Below are positions 1 to 10,626 of a stretch of DNA of 64,000 nucleotides, piece by piece; the first letter of the stretch is position 1, and each line of letters begins with the position of its first letter. The stretch comes from Enterobacter genomosp. O (GTDB taxonomy: Bacteria > Pseudomonadota > Gammaproteobacteria > Enterobacterales > Enterobacteriaceae). The notes below the pieces were generated by a model. It was given only the letters and a program-made list of their open reading frames with translations, did no database searches and had not been told where the DNA came from. The position numbers and the translations under genes are program-made. The stretch lies in assembly GCF_001022965.1 (NCBI RefSeq), contig NZ_LECZ01000026.1, forward strand, positions 1 to 64,000, given 5' to 3'.

Positions 1-201
1 TATTGTCCGAAGACATTAAGAATCCATGTCACTTTGAGTGCCCACACAGATTGTCTGATAAATTGTTAAAGAGCAGTGCCGCTTCGCTTTTCGCTGCGGC
101 GCGGGGTGTGCATATTACGCTTTCCCGCTTCAGAGTCAAGCGTTTATTTTCGCTTTTCTCTGCTGACCCGGCGGCGTGTGTGCCGTTGTTCCGTGTCAGT
201 G
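1..201 (-). ncRNA. 5' leader of an rRNA operon (16S gene lies outside the window)
   Basis: Read on the minus strand this is the transcribed leader that precedes 16S rRNA. It holds the P2 promoter and, at 62-75, the boxA-type antitermination element TGCTCTTTAACAAT, followed by the conserved stretch TTATCAGACAATCTGTGTGG. Transcription runs leftward off the window, so the 16S gene itself is not visible. In E. coli the operon beside yieP is rrnC, and the same neighbour here suggests the same operon. The short open frames across this region are not genes. Confidence 0.9.
112..139 (-). promoter_or_regulatory. rrn P2 promoter
   Basis: On the minus strand the -35 hexamer TTGACT (134-139) is separated by 16 bp from the -10 hexamer TAATAT (112-117). 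The 16-bp spacer, GC-rich discriminator and position just upstream of boxA match the P2 promoter of enterobacterial rRNA operons. Confidence 0.85.
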
Positions 202-208
202 GAGGCGC

Positions 209-236
209 ATTATAGGGAGTTATTCCGGTGTGACAA
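209..236 (-). promoter_or_regulatory. rrn P1 promoter with upstream AT-rich UP element
   Basis: On the minus strand the -35 TTGTCA (231-236) and -10 TATAAT (209-214) are 16 bp apart, followed by a GC-rich discriminator (GCGCC), the signature of stringently controlled P1 promoters. The A/T-rich run at about 241-262 lies where the UP element sits. FIS sites are expected further upstream (250-385) but I cannot place them with confidence. Confidence 0.88.
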
Positions 237-385
237 GAGGAAATTTAAAAAAAGTTTCTATCCGTGTTTTTTTTCACCAATAGCGGTGAAATCAAGCTAC
301 AAATTGTTCTATTTGATGTATCTGCAACCACAATCACATACGAGATGGCATAATTATCAGCATGAATCATTAAGGAATAAAAGCG

Positions 386-1093
386 ATGCCATTAAGCGCA
401 CAACAGCTGGCCGCCCAAAAAAACCTGTCGTATGTGCTGGCAGAAAAGCTGGCTCAGCGAATTTTAGCGGGTAAATATGCCCCGGGCAGCATCCTGCCGG
501 GTGAAATGGAGCTGGGTGAGCAGTTTGGGGTGAGCCGTACCGCCGTGCGCGAAGCGGTCAAAACCCTAACGGCAAAAGGTATGGTGCTTCCACGTCCTCG
601 TATTGGCACACGCGTGATGCCCCAAAGTAACTGGAATTTTCTCGATCAGGAGCTGCTCTCCTGGTGGATGACGGAAGATAACTTTCATCAGGTCGTCGAT
701 CACTTTCTGGTAATGCGCAGCAGCCTTGAACCACAGGCATGTCTTCTCGCCGCCACGCTTGGTACGGCAGAGCAGAAAGCGCAGCTTAACGCGTTGATGG
801 AAGAGATGGTGTTCCTGAAAAAACACTTCAACCGTGAACGCTGGGTTGAAGTCGATATGGCCTGGCATGAACATATCTATATGATGAGCGCCAACCCGTT
901 CCTCACCTCTTTTGCCTCTTTATTCCATTCGGTGTACCACACCTACTTTACCTCTATTACACAAGACGAAGTGGTAAAACTGGATTTGCATCAGGCGATA
1001 GTGGATGCGATTCAGGAAAGCGACGGGCAGCGAGCCCTGAATGCGTGCCAGGCATTGCTGGCCGCACCAAACCACCAGCAGGTAAATAAATGA
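386..1093 (+). CDS. yieP: FadR-family GntR transcriptional regulator YieP
   Basis: A 235-residue regulator. The N-terminal winged helix-turn-helix spans about residues 17-77, with the GntR signature around [13 protein letters not shown], and is followed by an all-helical FCD effector domain (about 95-220). The sequence closely follows E. coli YieP. The ATG at 386 has an AAGGA ribosome site ten bases upstream. The stop codon overlaps the hsrA start as ATGA, so the two are probably translationally coupled and YieP may control the transporter behind it. The ligand cannot be told from sequence; other FCD regulators bind small organic acids or sugar acids. Confidence 0.92.
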   Translation: MPLSAQQLAAQKNLSYVLAEKLAQRILAGKYAPGSILPGEMELGEQFGVSRTAVREAVKTLTAKGMVLPRPRIGTRVMPQSNWNFLDQELLSWWMTEDNFHQVVDHFLVMRSSLEPQACLLAATLGTAEQKAQLNALMEEMVFLKKHFNRERWVEVDMAWHEHIYMMSANPFLTSFASLFHSVYHTYFTSITQDEVVKLDLHQAIVDAIQESDGQRALNACQALLAAPNHQQVNK

Positions 1094-2523
1094 CAACGAA
1101 AAAAGCGCGCAGCATGGCCGGATTGCCGTGGATTGCAGCCATGGCGTTTTTTATGCAGGCACTGGATGCCACCATCCTCAACACAGCGCTTCCCGCTATT
1201 GCGCAAAGCCTTAACCGCTCCCCGCTGGCAATGCAGTCCGCCATTATCAGCTATACCCTGACGGTCGCGATGTTAATCCCGGTCAGCGGCTGGCTGGCCG
1301 ACCGCTTCGGCACCCGCAGAGTTTTCATGCTGGCCGTGACGCTCTTTACGCTCGGTTCGCTGGCCTGTGCGCTCTCTTCATCCCTGACGGAGCTGGTAAT
1401 CTTCCGCGTATTACAGGGCATTGGCGGCGCGATGATGATGCCCGTGGCGCGTCTTGCATTGCTGCGAGCCTACCCCAGAAGCGAACTGCTTCCCGTGCTT
1501 AACTTCGTCACTATGCCGGGTCTGGTCGGCCCGATACTCGGCCCGGTACTCGGTGGCGTGTTTGTCACCTGGGCAAGCTGGCACTGGATCTTCCTGATTA
1601 ATATTCCGATTGGCGTTGCGGGGCTTCTATACGCCCGCAAATATATGCCGAACTTCACCACGCCAAGGCGCAGCTTCGACATGGGCGGCTTTTTCCTGTT
1701 TGGCCTGAGCCTGGTTCTGTTCTCCAGCGGGATGGAATTGTTCGGTGAGAAAATCGTGGCGACATGGCTGGCCCTGTCCGTCATCCTCAGCGGAATTCTG
1801 CTGTTCCTTCTTTATATACGTCACGCGCGCCGTCACCCGACGCCGTTAATCTCCCTCGGGCTATTTAACACCCGAACGTTTTCAGTCGGGATTGCGGGCA
1901 ACATTGCGTCACGTCTGGGGACGGGTTGCGTACCGTTCCTGATGCCGTTGATGCTGCAGGTGGGTTTCGGCTATCCGGCCCTGATAGCTGGCTGCATGAT
2001 GGCGCCCACGGCAATGGGCTCAATTCTGGCCAAATCAACCGTTACGCAAGTACTGCGCTGGTTTGGCTATCGTAAGACGCTGGTTGGCGTGACGGTCTTT
2101 ATCGGTTTGATGATTGCGCAATTCTCGCTGCAATCCGCCTCGCTTCCCGTCTGGATGCTGATCCTGCCGTTGTTTGTTCTGGGCATGGCGATGTCGACGC
2201 AGTTCACATCAATGAACACCATCACCCTCGCCGATCTGACTGACGAGAATGCCAGTAGCGGCAACAGCGTGCTGGCAGTAACGCAGCAGCTGTCGATCAG
2301 TTTAGGAGTTGCAGTAAGTGCAGCGGTGCTGCGTTTTTATGAAGGCTTTGACAGCGCGAATACCGTTGAGCAGTTCCACTATACCTTTATTACCATGGGT
2401 GCGCTCACCGTGGTTTCGGCGCTGGTCTTTATGCTGTTAAAACCGAAAGATGGGCGCAACCTGATCAAAGAACGCCACAAAGCAAAGGCTAAACCGAACC
2501 CCGTTCCATCAGAACAGGAGTAA
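1090..2523 (+). CDS. hsrA: MFS multidrug-type transporter HsrA (DHA2 family)
   Basis: A 477-residue inner-membrane protein with about 14 hydrophobic segments, as in DHA2 drug:H+ antiporters. The MFS motif A appears as [11 protein letters not shown] in the loop after the second helix, and the motif C region as [10 protein letters not shown]. The charged C-terminal tail is cytoplasmic. It begins inside the yieP stop codon (ATGA). It matches E. coli HsrA (475 residues), whose substrate is not firmly known. Its last 35 bases overlap the end of rbsR on the other strand. Confidence 0.9.
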   Translation: MTTKKARSMAGLPWIAAMAFFMQALDATILNTALPAIAQSLNRSPLAMQSAIISYTLTVAMLIPVSGWLADRFGTRRVFMLAVTLFTLGSLACALSSSLTELVIFRVLQGIGGAMMMPVARLALLRAYPRSELLPVLNFVTMPGLVGPILGPVLGGVFVTWASWHWIFLINIPIGVAGLLYARKYMPNFTTPRRSFDMGGFFLFGLSLVLFSSGMELFGEKIVATWLALSVILSGILLFLLYIRHARRHPTPLISLGLFNTRTFSVGIAGNIASRLGTGCVPFLMPLMLQVGFGYPALIAGCMMAPTAMGSILAKSTVTQVLRWFGYRKTLVGVTVFIGLMIAQFSLQSASLPVWMLILPLFVLGMAMSTQFTSMNTITLADLTDENASSGNSVLAVTQQLSISLGVAVSAAVLRFYEGFDSANTVEQFHYTFITMGALTVVSALVFMLLKPKDGRNLIKERHKAKAKPNPVPSEQE

Positions 2524-3481
2524 GCTGCAGACGTTGCTGCTGAAGCGTGGGCTGCGCCATACGGTGAATCAGTACATCGATGGCCAGCTCGCCCAGTTCA
2601 TCCTTCGGCTGATGGATGGTGGTCAGCGGCGGCGTCATGTAGCTTGCCAGCTCAATATCATCGTATCCGATCACCGCCATATCGTCCGGCACGCGCAGGC
2701 CTGCCTGGTACAACGCCTGATAGGCACCAAACGCCATCGCATCGTTACCGATAAAGACCGCCTGCGGGCGCTGCGCTTGCGCCAGCAGTGTCTGCATTGC
2801 CTCGAAGCCACCGTTAAATTCGAAATCGCCGGTGATTCGGTAGCCTTCTGGAATGGCAAGCCCCGCCCGCGCCATCGCCGACAGATATCCCTCCAGACGC
2901 AAACGCGCGGGGGTTTTATCGAGCGGACCGGTAATACAGGCGATGCGGGTATGGCCTTTATCAATCAGATACTGGGTTGCCATGTCCCCACCCAGCAGGG
3001 AGTTATCCTGAATAAGATCGCTGGTGCCGTCGAAGGGCGCCCAGTCCATCATCACCGTAGGAATAGAAGGATAGCGCTGAATAATCTCTTTTGAGGGCTG
3101 ATGCGTTTCGGTGCAGAGCAGCAGTAACCCGTCGACGCGTTTTTGCATCAGCGTTTCCAGGTTACGGTTCATGCGCTGCTCGTCCCCTTCGGTATTGCAC
3201 AGCACCAGGCTGTAGCCACGCTCGAAGCAGCTGCGCTCTACGCCACGAACCAGCTCAGAATAAAAGGGGTTGGTACTGGCGGTGATGAGCATGCCGATGG
3301 TACGCGTCTGGTTCAGCTTGAGGCTGCGCGCCAGCGCCGACGGCGCATAGTTGAGATCTTTAACTGCCGCTTCGACCTTCTCCCGAATCGCCTCGCTGAC
3401 GAAGCGGTCGTTATTAATCACGTGAGAGACTGTCGAGGTAGAAACACCCGCCAGGCGGGCGACATCTTTCATTGTGGCCAA
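2489..3481 (-). CDS. rbsR: Ribose operon repressor RbsR (LacI family)
   Basis: A 330-residue LacI/GalR repressor. The N-terminal helix-turn-helix ([20 protein letters not shown], residues 4-23) and the hinge helix region (SALARSL) are intact. The rest is a periplasmic-binding-protein-like domain that senses D-ribose. It is the last gene of the rbs operon, starting 3 bp after rbsK. Two palindromes before rbsD (centred near 8363 and 8442) are its probable operators. Its 3' end runs 35 bp into hsrA, tail to tail. Confidence 0.96.
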   Translation of the reverse strand: MATMKDVARLAGVSTSTVSHVINNDRFVSEAIREKVEAAVKDLNYAPSALARSLKLNQTRTIGMLITASTNPFYSELVRGVERSCFERGYSLVLCNTEGDEQRMNRNLETLMQKRVDGLLLLCTETHQPSKEIIQRYPSIPTVMMDWAPFDGTSDLIQDNSLLGGDMATQYLIDKGHTRIACITGPLDKTPARLRLEGYLSAMARAGLAIPEGYRITGDFEFNGGFEAMQTLLAQAQRPQAVFIGNDAMAFGAYQALYQAGLRVPDDMAVIGYDDIELASYMTPPLTTIHQPKDELGELAIDVLIHRMAQPTLQQQRLQLTPVLMERGSV

Positions 3482-3484
3482 GCG

Positions 3485-4414
3485 TTACCCCTGCTGACTT
3501 AAGAATTCATCGATCTCTTTACGCCACGGAACGGAAGGCTGGGCACCTTTGCGCGTCACCGCAATCGCCGCGGCAGCGTGCGCGAAGCGGATCGCATCAT
3601 CCATTCTCTTGCCTTCCAGCAGCGCGGTCACCAGAGCACCATTGAAGGTATCTCCCGCCGCGATGGTATCAATCGCCTTCACCTTAAAGCCCGGCACGCG
3701 ACGGCCTTCACCGTTTACGCTTGCCCACACCCCACGGCTGCCCAGGGTGATAATCACGGTATCGATGCCTTTATCGTGCAGCGCTTTTGCCGCACGCGCC
3801 GCGTCGTCATCATTTTCAACACGAATGCCCGTCAGCTTTTCTGCTTCGGTTTCGTTAGGCGTGATGATGTCCACCAGCGCCAGCAATTCGTCTGATAATA
3901 CACGGGCAGGCGCAGGATTAAGTACGACGGTGGTATGATTTTGATGCGCAATTTTGGCGGCGGCCAGCACGCTTTCGACCGGCGATTCCAGCTGCATCAG
4001 TAGCGCTTCGGCATTCGCAATACACTCACGCTGCGCTTCAACACGTTCGGTGGTTAATGCGGCGTTGGCGCCTGCATGAATACCGATGACATTCTCACCT
4101 TCCGCATTGACGAAAATCAGCGCAACGCCGGTCGATTCCCCTGAAACAACGCTGACCGGTGCGATATCAATGTTATCGCTGGCGAGCTGTTTGCGCACTC
4201 GCTCACCGGTATCGTCATCCCCCGTGCAGGCGATAAACGCGATATTCGCCCCGCTGCGCCCGGCTGCGACGGCCTGGTTGGCACCTTTACCGCCGAAGGC
4301 CACCTGATACTGGTTACCCGTGACGGTTTCGCCCGGCGTCGGGAACGATTCAAGGTTAAGAATGTGATCGGCATTGATACTGCCAAGGACGACGAGGTTG
4401 CCTGCGGTTTTCAT
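3485..4414 (-). CDS. rbsK: Ribokinase
   Basis: PfkB-family kinase that converts D-ribose to ribose 5-phosphate with ATP in the cytoplasm. The first PfkB motif appears as GGKGANQAVAAGRSG, and the second, with the catalytic aspartate, as DTIAAGDTFNGAL. I chose the ATG at 4414, which gives 309 residues, the length of E. coli RbsK. An in-frame ATG at 4429 would add MDNPT. Neither start has a strong Shine-Dalgarno sequence. Two hairpins lie between it and rbsB. Confidence 0.95.
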   Translation of the reverse strand: MKTAGNLVVLGSINADHILNLESFPTPGETVTGNQYQVAFGGKGANQAVAAGRSGANIAFIACTGDDDTGERVRKQLASDNIDIAPVSVVSGESTGVALIFVNAEGENVIGIHAGANAALTTERVEAQRECIANAEALLMQLESPVESVLAAAKIAHQNHTTVVLNPAPARVLSDELLALVDIITPNETEAEKLTGIRVENDDDAARAAKALHDKGIDTVIITLGSRGVWASVNGEGRRVPGFKVKAIDTIAAGDTFNGALVTALLEGKRMDDAIRFAHAAAAIAVTRKGAQPSVPWRKEIDEFLSQQG

Positions 4415-4429
4415 GGTTGGGTTGTCCAT

Positions 4430-4520
4430 CTGAGAGCGCCACCGGTGTTACCCGGTGGCGTATGCCACACTTTTCTTTATTGGTGTCCCTCAGGCAGCCA
4501 GCGACTGCCTGAATCGCCTT
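4430..4520 (-). other. rbsB-rbsK intergenic hairpins; candidate rbsB 3'UTR small RNA region (RbsZ-like)
   Basis: Two perfect stem-loops occur on the minus-strand transcript: a 7-bp stem at 4491-4511 (arms CAGGCAG and CTGCCTG) just after the rbsB stop, and an 8-bp stem at 4438-4459 (arms GCCACCGG and CCGGTGGC) eight bases before the longer rbsK start. Neither is followed by a U tract, so they look like stabilisers or processing sites rather than terminators. E. coli makes the small RNA RbsZ from the rbsB 3' region; whether an equivalent exists here is inference. Confidence 0.5.
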
Positions 4521-5411
4521 TTACTGCTTAATAACCAACTTCAGGTCAACAGGGTATTTGGCCTGAACTTTTTCGCCCTTCAGCACTTTGTCGGCAGTTT
4601 GCACGCCAGTCGCGCCAATCTGCTCAGGCAGCTGAGCGATGGTCGCAGCCAGTTTGCCATCATTTACCGCTTTTTCACCATCCGGCGTGCCGTCAAATCC
4701 GACAACCATCACATCAGATTTACCTGCAGTCTGCAGGGCACGCAGCGCGCCCAGCGCCATTTCGTCGTTCTGCGCGAACACAGCCTGCACGTCAGGGTGT
4801 GCGGTCAGCAGGTTCTGCATGACGTTCAGACCTTTAGTACGGTCGAAGTCTGCTGGCTGGCTCGCCAGCACGTTGAATTTGTGCGCCGCCACAGCCTGCT
4901 GGAAGCCTTCGCCACGCTCGCGGGCTGCAGACGTACCGGCAATCCCCTGCAGTTCGATAACTTTCGCGCCTTCGCCTGCTTTCTTCGCGATGTAATCACC
5001 GGCGATTTTGCCGCCCAGCACGTTATCAGACGCAATGTGGCTCACGACTTCGCCTTTCGTTGCCTGACGGTCCAGGGTGATTACCGGGATCTTCGCCTGG
5101 TTTGCCATTTTAACGGCGTTACCGACGGCGTCAGAGTCGGTTGGGTTGATCAGCAGAATTTTGGTACCACGAACGGTTAAGTCCTGAACGTTAGCCAGCT
5201 CTTTCGCCGGGTTGTTCTGTGAATCCAGTACCACCAGGTTGTAGCCCAGCTTGTCCGCTTCTTTCTGCGCACCGTCCTTCAGGGAGACGAAGAACGGGTT
5301 GTTCAGGGTAGAGACAACCAGCGCGATGGTGTCTTTCGCCATGGCGTTAGCACTTACGGTTGCGCTCAGCGCGACAGCAGAAACCAGGGTAGCCAGTTTT
5401 TTCATGTTCAT
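4521..5411 (-). CDS. rbsB: D-ribose periplasmic binding protein
   Basis: A 296-residue solute-binding protein of the PBP-I sugar family. It has a clear Sec signal peptide ([20 protein letters not shown], cleavage after the ANAMA box, about residue 25) and the mature start [16 protein letters not shown] typical of ribose-binding proteins. It delivers ribose to RbsAC and also serves the Trg chemoreceptor in relatives. It lies between rbsC and rbsK in the operon. The hairpins after its stop probably raise its expression above the membrane genes by protecting the 3' end. Confidence 0.97.
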   Translation of the reverse strand: MNMKKLATLVSAVALSATVSANAMAKDTIALVVSTLNNPFFVSLKDGAQKEADKLGYNLVVLDSQNNPAKELANVQDLTVRGTKILLINPTDSDAVGNAVKMANQAKIPVITLDRQATKGEVVSHIASDNVLGGKIAGDYIAKKAGEGAKVIELQGIAGTSAARERGEGFQQAVAAHKFNVLASQPADFDRTKGLNVMQNLLTAHPDVQAVFAQNDEMALGALRALQTAGKSDVMVVGFDGTPDGEKAVNDGKLAATIAQLPEQIGATGVQTADKVLKGEKVQAKYPVDLKLVIKQ

Positions 5412-5438
5412 ATCTAAGATGTCCTGTAGTGTCGTCAG

Positions 5439-6404
5439 TTACTGTTTTTTGTTGTCTACCAGTACCGCCAGCAAAATCACCACTGCCTTAACGATCATCT
5501 GGTAATAGGAGGAAACACCTAACAAATTCAAACCATTATTCAGGAAACCGAGAATCAGTGCGCCGATCAATGTCCCAACAATGCGACCTTTACCGCCCGC
5601 AAGGCTCGTACCGCCCAGAACCACTGCCGCAATGGCATCCAGCTCATAACCCGTACCCGCCGTTGGCTGCGCGGAGGAGAGGCGCGCCACTTCGATAATG
5701 CCCGCCAGAGACGCCAGCAGACCGCACAGCGAGTAAACGATAATTTTGACTTTATTAACGCTAATCCCGGACAGTCGCGTTGCCGCTTCGTTACCGCCCA
5801 GCGCATAGATATAACGACCCAGACGGGTGTGATGCAGCATGTACCACGCCGCCAGGAAGACGATAGCCATGATCCAGACCGGCGTAGGGACACCCAGCGG
5901 ACGACCGATACCGAACCAGCCAAACAGATCGGCGTTGTCGGTAAAGCCCGTGTTCACCGGGCTGCCGTTGGTATAAACCATGGTCACACCGCGCAGCAAC
6001 AGCATCATCACCAGCGTTGCGATGAACGCCTGAACGCGGCCTTTCGCTACAATCACGCCGGTCACGGCACCGATTGCTGCCCCAGCAGCCAGCGCTGCAG
6101 CCACTGCCACCAGCGCGTTGACTTCAACTCCGACAAGGGAAGCGGCGATCGCACCGGTGAGCGCCAGCAGGGAACCGACGGACAGATCGATCCCTGAGGT
6201 CAGAATCACCAGCGTCATCCCGACCGCCATAATGGCGTTCACGGACGTCTGCTGCAGGATGTTGAACAGGTTATTAACGGTGAAAAAATTCGGGCTCATG
6301 GTCGACACAATCGCGATCAGCACCAGCAGGGCAATCAGCGATTTTTGTTCCATCAGCCATGCCTTTGTGAAATAGCGGCGACCAGAAACAGCCTGGGTAG
6401 TCAT
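5439..6404 (-). CDS. rbsC: Ribose ABC transporter permease
   Basis: A 321-residue inner-membrane permease of the BPD_transp_2 family, with eight to ten hydrophobic segments. Family motifs include GIDLSVGSLLALTGAIAA near the N-terminus and VLGGTSLAGGKGRIVGTLIGA near the C-terminus (the region that contacts the ATPase). Length and sequence agree with E. coli RbsC. Its start lies 4 bp past the rbsA stop. It forms the ribose importer with RbsA and RbsB. Confidence 0.97.
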   Translation of the reverse strand: MTTQAVSGRRYFTKAWLMEQKSLIALLVLIAIVSTMSPNFFTVNNLFNILQQTSVNAIMAVGMTLVILTSGIDLSVGSLLALTGAIAASLVGVEVNALVAVAAALAAGAAIGAVTGVIVAKGRVQAFIATLVMMLLLRGVTMVYTNGSPVNTGFTDNADLFGWFGIGRPLGVPTPVWIMAIVFLAAWYMLHHTRLGRYIYALGGNEAATRLSGISVNKVKIIVYSLCGLLASLAGIIEVARLSSAQPTAGTGYELDAIAAVVLGGTSLAGGKGRIVGTLIGALILGFLNNGLNLLGVSSYYQMIVKAVVILLAVLVDNKKQ

Positions 6405-6408
6405 CTTC

Positions 6409-7914
6409 TTACTCCTGATTCACGCGATTAAGCTTGCCCACAGCGGCAGCCATCAGAACTTCCTGGGTGGCCTGCTCGCGAGTGAATTCACCGCCGAGAT
6501 GCCCTTCATGCATGACGATAATGCGATCGCTCATGCCTAATACTTCTGGCATCTCGGAAGAGACCAGAATGATGCTCAGGCCGTCGGCCTTGAACTGGTT
6601 AATCAGCTGATAGATCTCTTTCTTCGCGCCCACGTCTACGCCGCGTGTTGGCTCGTCGAGGATCAGGACTTTCGGGCGCGTCATCAGCCCGCGCGCAATG
6701 GCCACTTTCTGCTGATTACCACCGGACAACAGGCCAATCGCCTGCTCCATCGACGGGGTTTTGACGTTAAAGAGACGGATAAAATCGCTGACCGCCTGCT
6801 GCTCATCTTTATGCTTCAGGCTCCCGCCGCTGCGGCTGAAATAGCGCAGCGCCGTAAGCGACATGTTCTCTTTTACCGACATCCCCAGCACTAAGCCGTC
6901 GCGCTTGCGGTCTTCGGAGATATAGACGATGCCGTTCGCCAGGCCATCCTGCGGCGAGCGAGTCACCACTTCATGACCGTCGAGGGTGACATACCCGCTG
7001 GATCGCGGCAGCGCACCGTAAAGCACCTTCATCAGCTCGGTACGGCCGGCGCCCATCAGGCCCGCCACACCCAGGATCTCGCCCTGGCGCAGGGTAAAGG
7101 TCACGTCGTTCACGCCCGGACCGCAGAGATTGTCCACCTTCAGGCGGATATCGCCCGGCGCTTTGTCCAGGTGCGGGTATTGATCTTCAAGCTTACGCCC
7201 CACCATCATTTCGATAAGCGTATCTTCGGTCAGCGTGGCCACTTCACGCTCGGCAATAAACTGCCCGTCGCGGAAGACGGTGACGTCGTCGCAAATTTCG
7301 AAGATCTCTTTCATGCGGTGAGAGATATAGACAATCCCGCGCCCCTGCGATTTCAGCTCGCGGATGACGCGGAACAGGGATTCGGTTTCGGTATCGGTCA
7401 GGGCGTCAGTCGGTTCATCCATAATGATGACCTTCGACTCAAAGCTTAGCACCTTCGCGATTTCCACCATCTGCTGATCGCCAATCGAGAGATCGCCGAC
7501 CAGGCGGTCGCTCTTAAAGCGCAGGTTCAGCTTCGCCAGCAGCTTGTCCGCTTCGGCATACATGGTTTTCCAGTCAATTTTGCCGAACCGGTTTACGAAC
7601 TCGCGGCCGAGGAAGATGTTCTCCGCAATGGTAAGCTGCGGGATCAGGTTCAGCTCCTGGTGGATAATGCCAATACCGGCTTCCTGAGAAGATTTCGGGC
7701 CGTTGAAGGTGGTCTCTTTACCCAGCCAGACGAGTGAGCCGGCATCGCGTTGATAGATACCGGTCAGCACTTTCATCATGGTGGATTTGCCGGCGCCGTT
7801 CTCACCCACCAGCGCCATCACGCGCCCGGAGTAGACGTTCAGCGCCGCACCGGAGAGGGCTTTTACGCCCGGGAACGACTTATCGATCCCTTTGAGTTGC
7901 AGTAATGCGTCCAT
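6409..7914 (-). CDS. rbsA: Ribose ABC transporter ATP-binding protein (two fused ATPase domains)
   Basis: A 501-residue double ATPase. The first domain has Walker [10 protein letters not shown] (37-45) and Walker B VIIMDEPT. The second has the usual degenerate Walker A (GLMGAGRTE), an intact signature [10 protein letters not shown] and Walker [13 protein letters not shown]. The open frame extends upstream to 7959, but the ATG at 7914 gives exactly the E. coli length and follows a GAGG ribosome site, so the 15-residue extension is rejected. It sits 7 bp downstream of rbsD. Confidence 0.96.
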   Translation of the reverse strand: MDALLQLKGIDKSFPGVKALSGAALNVYSGRVMALVGENGAGKSTMMKVLTGIYQRDAGSLVWLGKETTFNGPKSSQEAGIGIIHQELNLIPQLTIAENIFLGREFVNRFGKIDWKTMYAEADKLLAKLNLRFKSDRLVGDLSIGDQQMVEIAKVLSFESKVIIMDEPTDALTDTETESLFRVIRELKSQGRGIVYISHRMKEIFEICDDVTVFRDGQFIAEREVATLTEDTLIEMMVGRKLEDQYPHLDKAPGDIRLKVDNLCGPGVNDVTFTLRQGEILGVAGLMGAGRTELMKVLYGALPRSSGYVTLDGHEVVTRSPQDGLANGIVYISEDRKRDGLVLGMSVKENMSLTALRYFSRSGGSLKHKDEQQAVSDFIRLFNVKTPSMEQAIGLLSGGNQQKVAIARGLMTRPKVLILDEPTRGVDVGAKKEIYQLINQFKADGLSIILVSSEMPEVLGMSDRIIVMHEGHLGGEFTREQATQEVLMAAAVGKLNRVNQE

Positions 7915-7921
7915 GATGGCC

Positions 7922-8341
7922 TCAGAAGGTGACGCCAGCACAGAGAATAATATTCGCATACGGGGAACACTCCCCGCTGCGAATCACCGCCTGACTGTCT
8001 GCGGTTTGTTGTTTGAATTGTTCGTGCGTTGTGTAACGAATTTCTATGGTGTTTCCCTGGTGTTGTTGCAGCTGCTCAAGGTGGCTGAGCAACGTTTCGT
8101 GGAGTTGCGGATTATGTTGTTTGATTTCCGCTGCGAGAATGGCCGCCTCAACCTGCATCTCCGCGGTCACCACGTCCAGTACCTGCATAAACGAGGGTAC
8201 GCCCTGCGTTAACGCCATATCGATACGGGCTGTGCTGCGCGGAACCGGTAAGCCTGCATCGCAAACCACCAGCGTATCGGTATGCCCAAGACGGGAAATA
8301 ACCGATGAGATTTCTGAGTTGAGTACCGTGCCTTTCTTCAT
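7922..8341 (-). CDS. rbsD: D-ribose pyranase
   Basis: A 139-residue RbsD/FucU-family mutarotase that interconverts pyranose and furanose forms of ribose, supplying the furanose used by ribokinase. The N-terminal catalytic histidine is kept in SRLGHTD (His20), as is the C-terminal [15 protein letters not shown] motif. It is the first gene of rbsDACBKR, directly downstream of the RbsR operator. Length and sequence match E. coli RbsD almost throughout. Confidence 0.96.
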   Translation of the reverse strand: MKKGTVLNSEISSVISRLGHTDTLVVCDAGLPVPRSTARIDMALTQGVPSFMQVLDVVTAEMQVEAAILAAEIKQHNPQLHETLLSHLEQLQQHQGNTIEIRYTTHEQFKQQTADSQAVIRSGECSPYANIILCAGVTF

Positions 8342-8355
8342 TTTCTTGCTCCACT

Positions 8356-8371
8356 AGCGAAACGTTTCGCT
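8356..8371. promoter_or_regulatory. RbsR operator, main site
   Basis: Perfect 16-bp palindrome AGCGAAACGTTTCGCT with the central CG typical of LacI-family operators. It ends 15 bp before the rbsD start codon on the minus strand, where RbsR binding would block transcription. The same core is known at the E. coli rbs promoter. Confidence 0.9.
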
Positions 8372-8436
8372 GATGTCAGTTTAATCTCAAGAATGTTCAG
8401 AAAACCATCATGACGTAACAGATTTGTGATCGACGT

Positions 8437-8448
8437 CGAAACGTTTCG
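8437..8448. promoter_or_regulatory. Second RbsR operator-like palindrome
   Basis: Palindrome CGAAACGTTTCG identical to the core of the site at 8356-8371, with centres 79 bp apart. A tgtga half-site at 8425-8429 next to it could be part of a CRP site, but the other half is poor. Two operators would allow repression by looping. Confidence 0.65.
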
Positions 8449-8497
8449 CTAAGTGAAATGCAGAGTAAATTTAGGCGGGGATATTGAGTATGAGTAG

Positions 8498-8523
8498 GCC
8501 GGGTAAGCGAAGCGCCACCCGGC
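8498..8523. repeat. REP (repetitive extragenic palindrome) element
   Basis: Arms GCCGGGT and ACCCGGC enclose the REP-type loop with GCG/CGC core. It lies 12 bp beyond the kup stop and is related in sequence to the BIME elements at 17990 and 31165. It probably protects the 3' end of kup mRNA. Confidence 0.8.
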
Positions 8524-8535
8524 ATATTAAGGAGC

Positions 8536-10404
8536 TTAAATCTCGACCTGCGTCCCCAGCTCAATCACGCGGTTAGGCGGGATCTCAAACTGATCAGGCG
8601 CGCGCAGGGCGTTACGCTGCAGGATAAGGTACAGCTTGCCGCGCAGGCGCAGATACCACGGGCGCTTGCCGATAATCAGCGACTCGTGGGACATAAAGAA
8701 TGACGTCTCCATCATCCGGCAGCTCAGCCCTTCCAGGCCGCAGCGGTGGAACACCTCTTCCACGTTCGGCGTTTCACGCCAGCCGTAGCTCGCCACCACG
8801 CGCCAGAATGTCGGCGACAGCTGCTCGATTTGCACGCGGCGCACGTTGTGAACATACGGCGCATCTTCGGTGCGCAGCGTCAGCAGAATGACGCGTTCAT
8901 GCAGGACCTTGTTGTGCTTGAGGTTATGCATCAGCGCAAACGGGATCACGTTCAGGGCACGAGACATATACACCGCGGTGCCGGGCACGCGGACCGGTGG
9001 TGATTTCTCCAGAGAAGCGATCATCGCCTCGAGAGAATTACCGTGCTCATGCATGCGGCGCAGCAGGCGGAAACGCTCGCTTTTCCATGTGGTCATGACG
9101 ATAAACATCACCAGACCCAGCGTCAGCGGCAGCCAGCCCCCGGAGACAATCTTGTCGAGGTTCGCCGAGAACAGCGGCACGTCGATGCACAGGAAGCCCA
9201 CCAGAATCATCGCCACGAGGAATTTATTCCAGTGCCAGTTTCGGTACGCCACCGTGGTGGAGAGAAGCGATGTCAGCACCATCGTACCGGTTACCGCAAT
9301 GCCGTACGCCGCCGCCAGGTTGCTGGAGTGCTCGAAGCTGACGATAACAATGACAACAGCGAAATAGAGCAGCCAGTTAATGAACGGGATGTAGATCTGG
9401 CCCGACTCCATCTCTGAGGTATGGATGATGCGCATCGGTGAGAGGTAACCCAGACGCACGGCCTGGCGCGTCAGAGAGAACACGCCGGAAATCACCGCCT
9501 GGGAGGCAATAACGGTCGCCAGCGTTGCCAGAATCAGCATCGGCACCAGCGCCCAGTCAGGCGCCAGCAGGAAGAACGGGTTCTTAATCGCTTCCGGGCT
9601 TTTGAGCAACAGCGCGCCCTGACCAAAGTAATTCAGCACCAGCGACGGCAGCACCACAATAAACCATGCCACGCGGATAGGCAGTTTCCCGAAGTGGCCC
9701 ATATCAGCATACAGCGCTTCAACCCCGGTGATGGAGAGCACGACCGCACCCAGCGCCACGAAGGAAACCACTTTGTACTCAAGGAAGAAATGCACTGCCC
9801 AGTAAGGGTTCAGCGCGTGGAGCACTTCCGGGTTCGCGATAATGCTGCGCAAACCAAGCGCCGCGAGGATCAGGAACCAGGCCAGCATAATCGGTGCAAA
9901 CAGTTTGCCCACCAGCCCAGTACCGTGCTTCTGGATCATAAACAGCAGCGTCAGGACAATAATGGCCAGAGGAACAACCCAGGAATCAAGCTGCGGGGCA
10001 ATAATCTCCAGCCCCTCTATCGCCGAGAGCACCGAAATAGCAGGCGTTATCACCACTTCCCCGTAGAAGAAGCTGCCGCCAATCAGGCCGATAATGACCA
10101 GCACGGACGTCATTCTGGCTGAGGTATTGCGTCCTGCCAGGGACATCAGGGTCAGGATACCGCCTTCGCCCGCGTTATCAGCACGCATCACGAAAGAGAG
10201 ATATTTAACGGAAACCACCAGGATCAGCAGCCAGAAGATGAGTGACAGGAAGCCAAATACGGCGTCACGTTCAACACCAAAGCCAAACTGGCCGGACAGA
10301 CATTCACGAAGCGTATAAAGCGGGCTGGTGCCGATATCACCGTAGACAACCCCGATCGCCGCAAGCGTTATTGCGGGTAATGATTGCTTATTATCAGTGC
10401 TCAT
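8536..10404 (-). CDS. kup: Low-affinity potassium transporter Kup
   Basis: A 622-residue inner-membrane K+:H+ symporter of the KUP/HAK/KT family, with about 12 membrane segments in the first two thirds and a soluble C-terminal domain of about 180 residues. The family motif [15 protein letters not shown] (about residues 18-32) and [21 protein letters not shown] are intact. Same length as E. coli Kup. It is transcribed divergently from ravA; the 222-bp gap holds both promoters, and I found no strong operator in it. Confidence 0.96.
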   Translation of the reverse strand: MSTDNKQSLPAITLAAIGVVYGDIGTSPLYTLRECLSGQFGFGVERDAVFGFLSLIFWLLILVVSVKYLSFVMRADNAGEGGILTLMSLAGRNTSARMTSVLVIIGLIGGSFFYGEVVITPAISVLSAIEGLEIIAPQLDSWVVPLAIIVLTLLFMIQKHGTGLVGKLFAPIMLAWFLILAALGLRSIIANPEVLHALNPYWAVHFFLEYKVVSFVALGAVVLSITGVEALYADMGHFGKLPIRVAWFIVVLPSLVLNYFGQGALLLKSPEAIKNPFFLLAPDWALVPMLILATLATVIASQAVISGVFSLTRQAVRLGYLSPMRIIHTSEMESGQIYIPFINWLLYFAVVIVIVSFEHSSNLAAAYGIAVTGTMVLTSLLSTTVAYRNWHWNKFLVAMILVGFLCIDVPLFSANLDKIVSGGWLPLTLGLVMFIVMTTWKSERFRLLRRMHEHGNSLEAMIASLEKSPPVRVPGTAVYMSRALNVIPFALMHNLKHNKVLHERVILLTLRTEDAPYVHNVRRVQIEQLSPTFWRVVASYGWRETPNVEEVFHRCGLEGLSCRMMETSFFMSHESLIIGKRPWYLRLRGKLYLILQRNALRAPDQFEIPPNRVIELGTQVEI

Positions 10405-10626
10405 AGACTAGTCTTTTCGTTTAAATAACAAATGTGTGCCTAGTCCCTTGGCCCACAAAAAGCGCACAGTATGCACGATTCATTGCAAAATCGTACCCCT
10501 AAATGCAACCGCATTAATGTAGCGCAAAGAAAATTGCGCCGCACTTCAGTCTATTACCAGCCCTGACTGAAACGTCTATACTCGCTTCAATTGGCCGCCA
10601 CGACGGCGAAAGGATGCAAAACTATT

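Noticed and set aside
3..474. Two small frames over the rRNA leader and the gap before yieP
   Set aside because: They cover the P1/P2 promoters and leader of the rRNA operon, with no coding signal.
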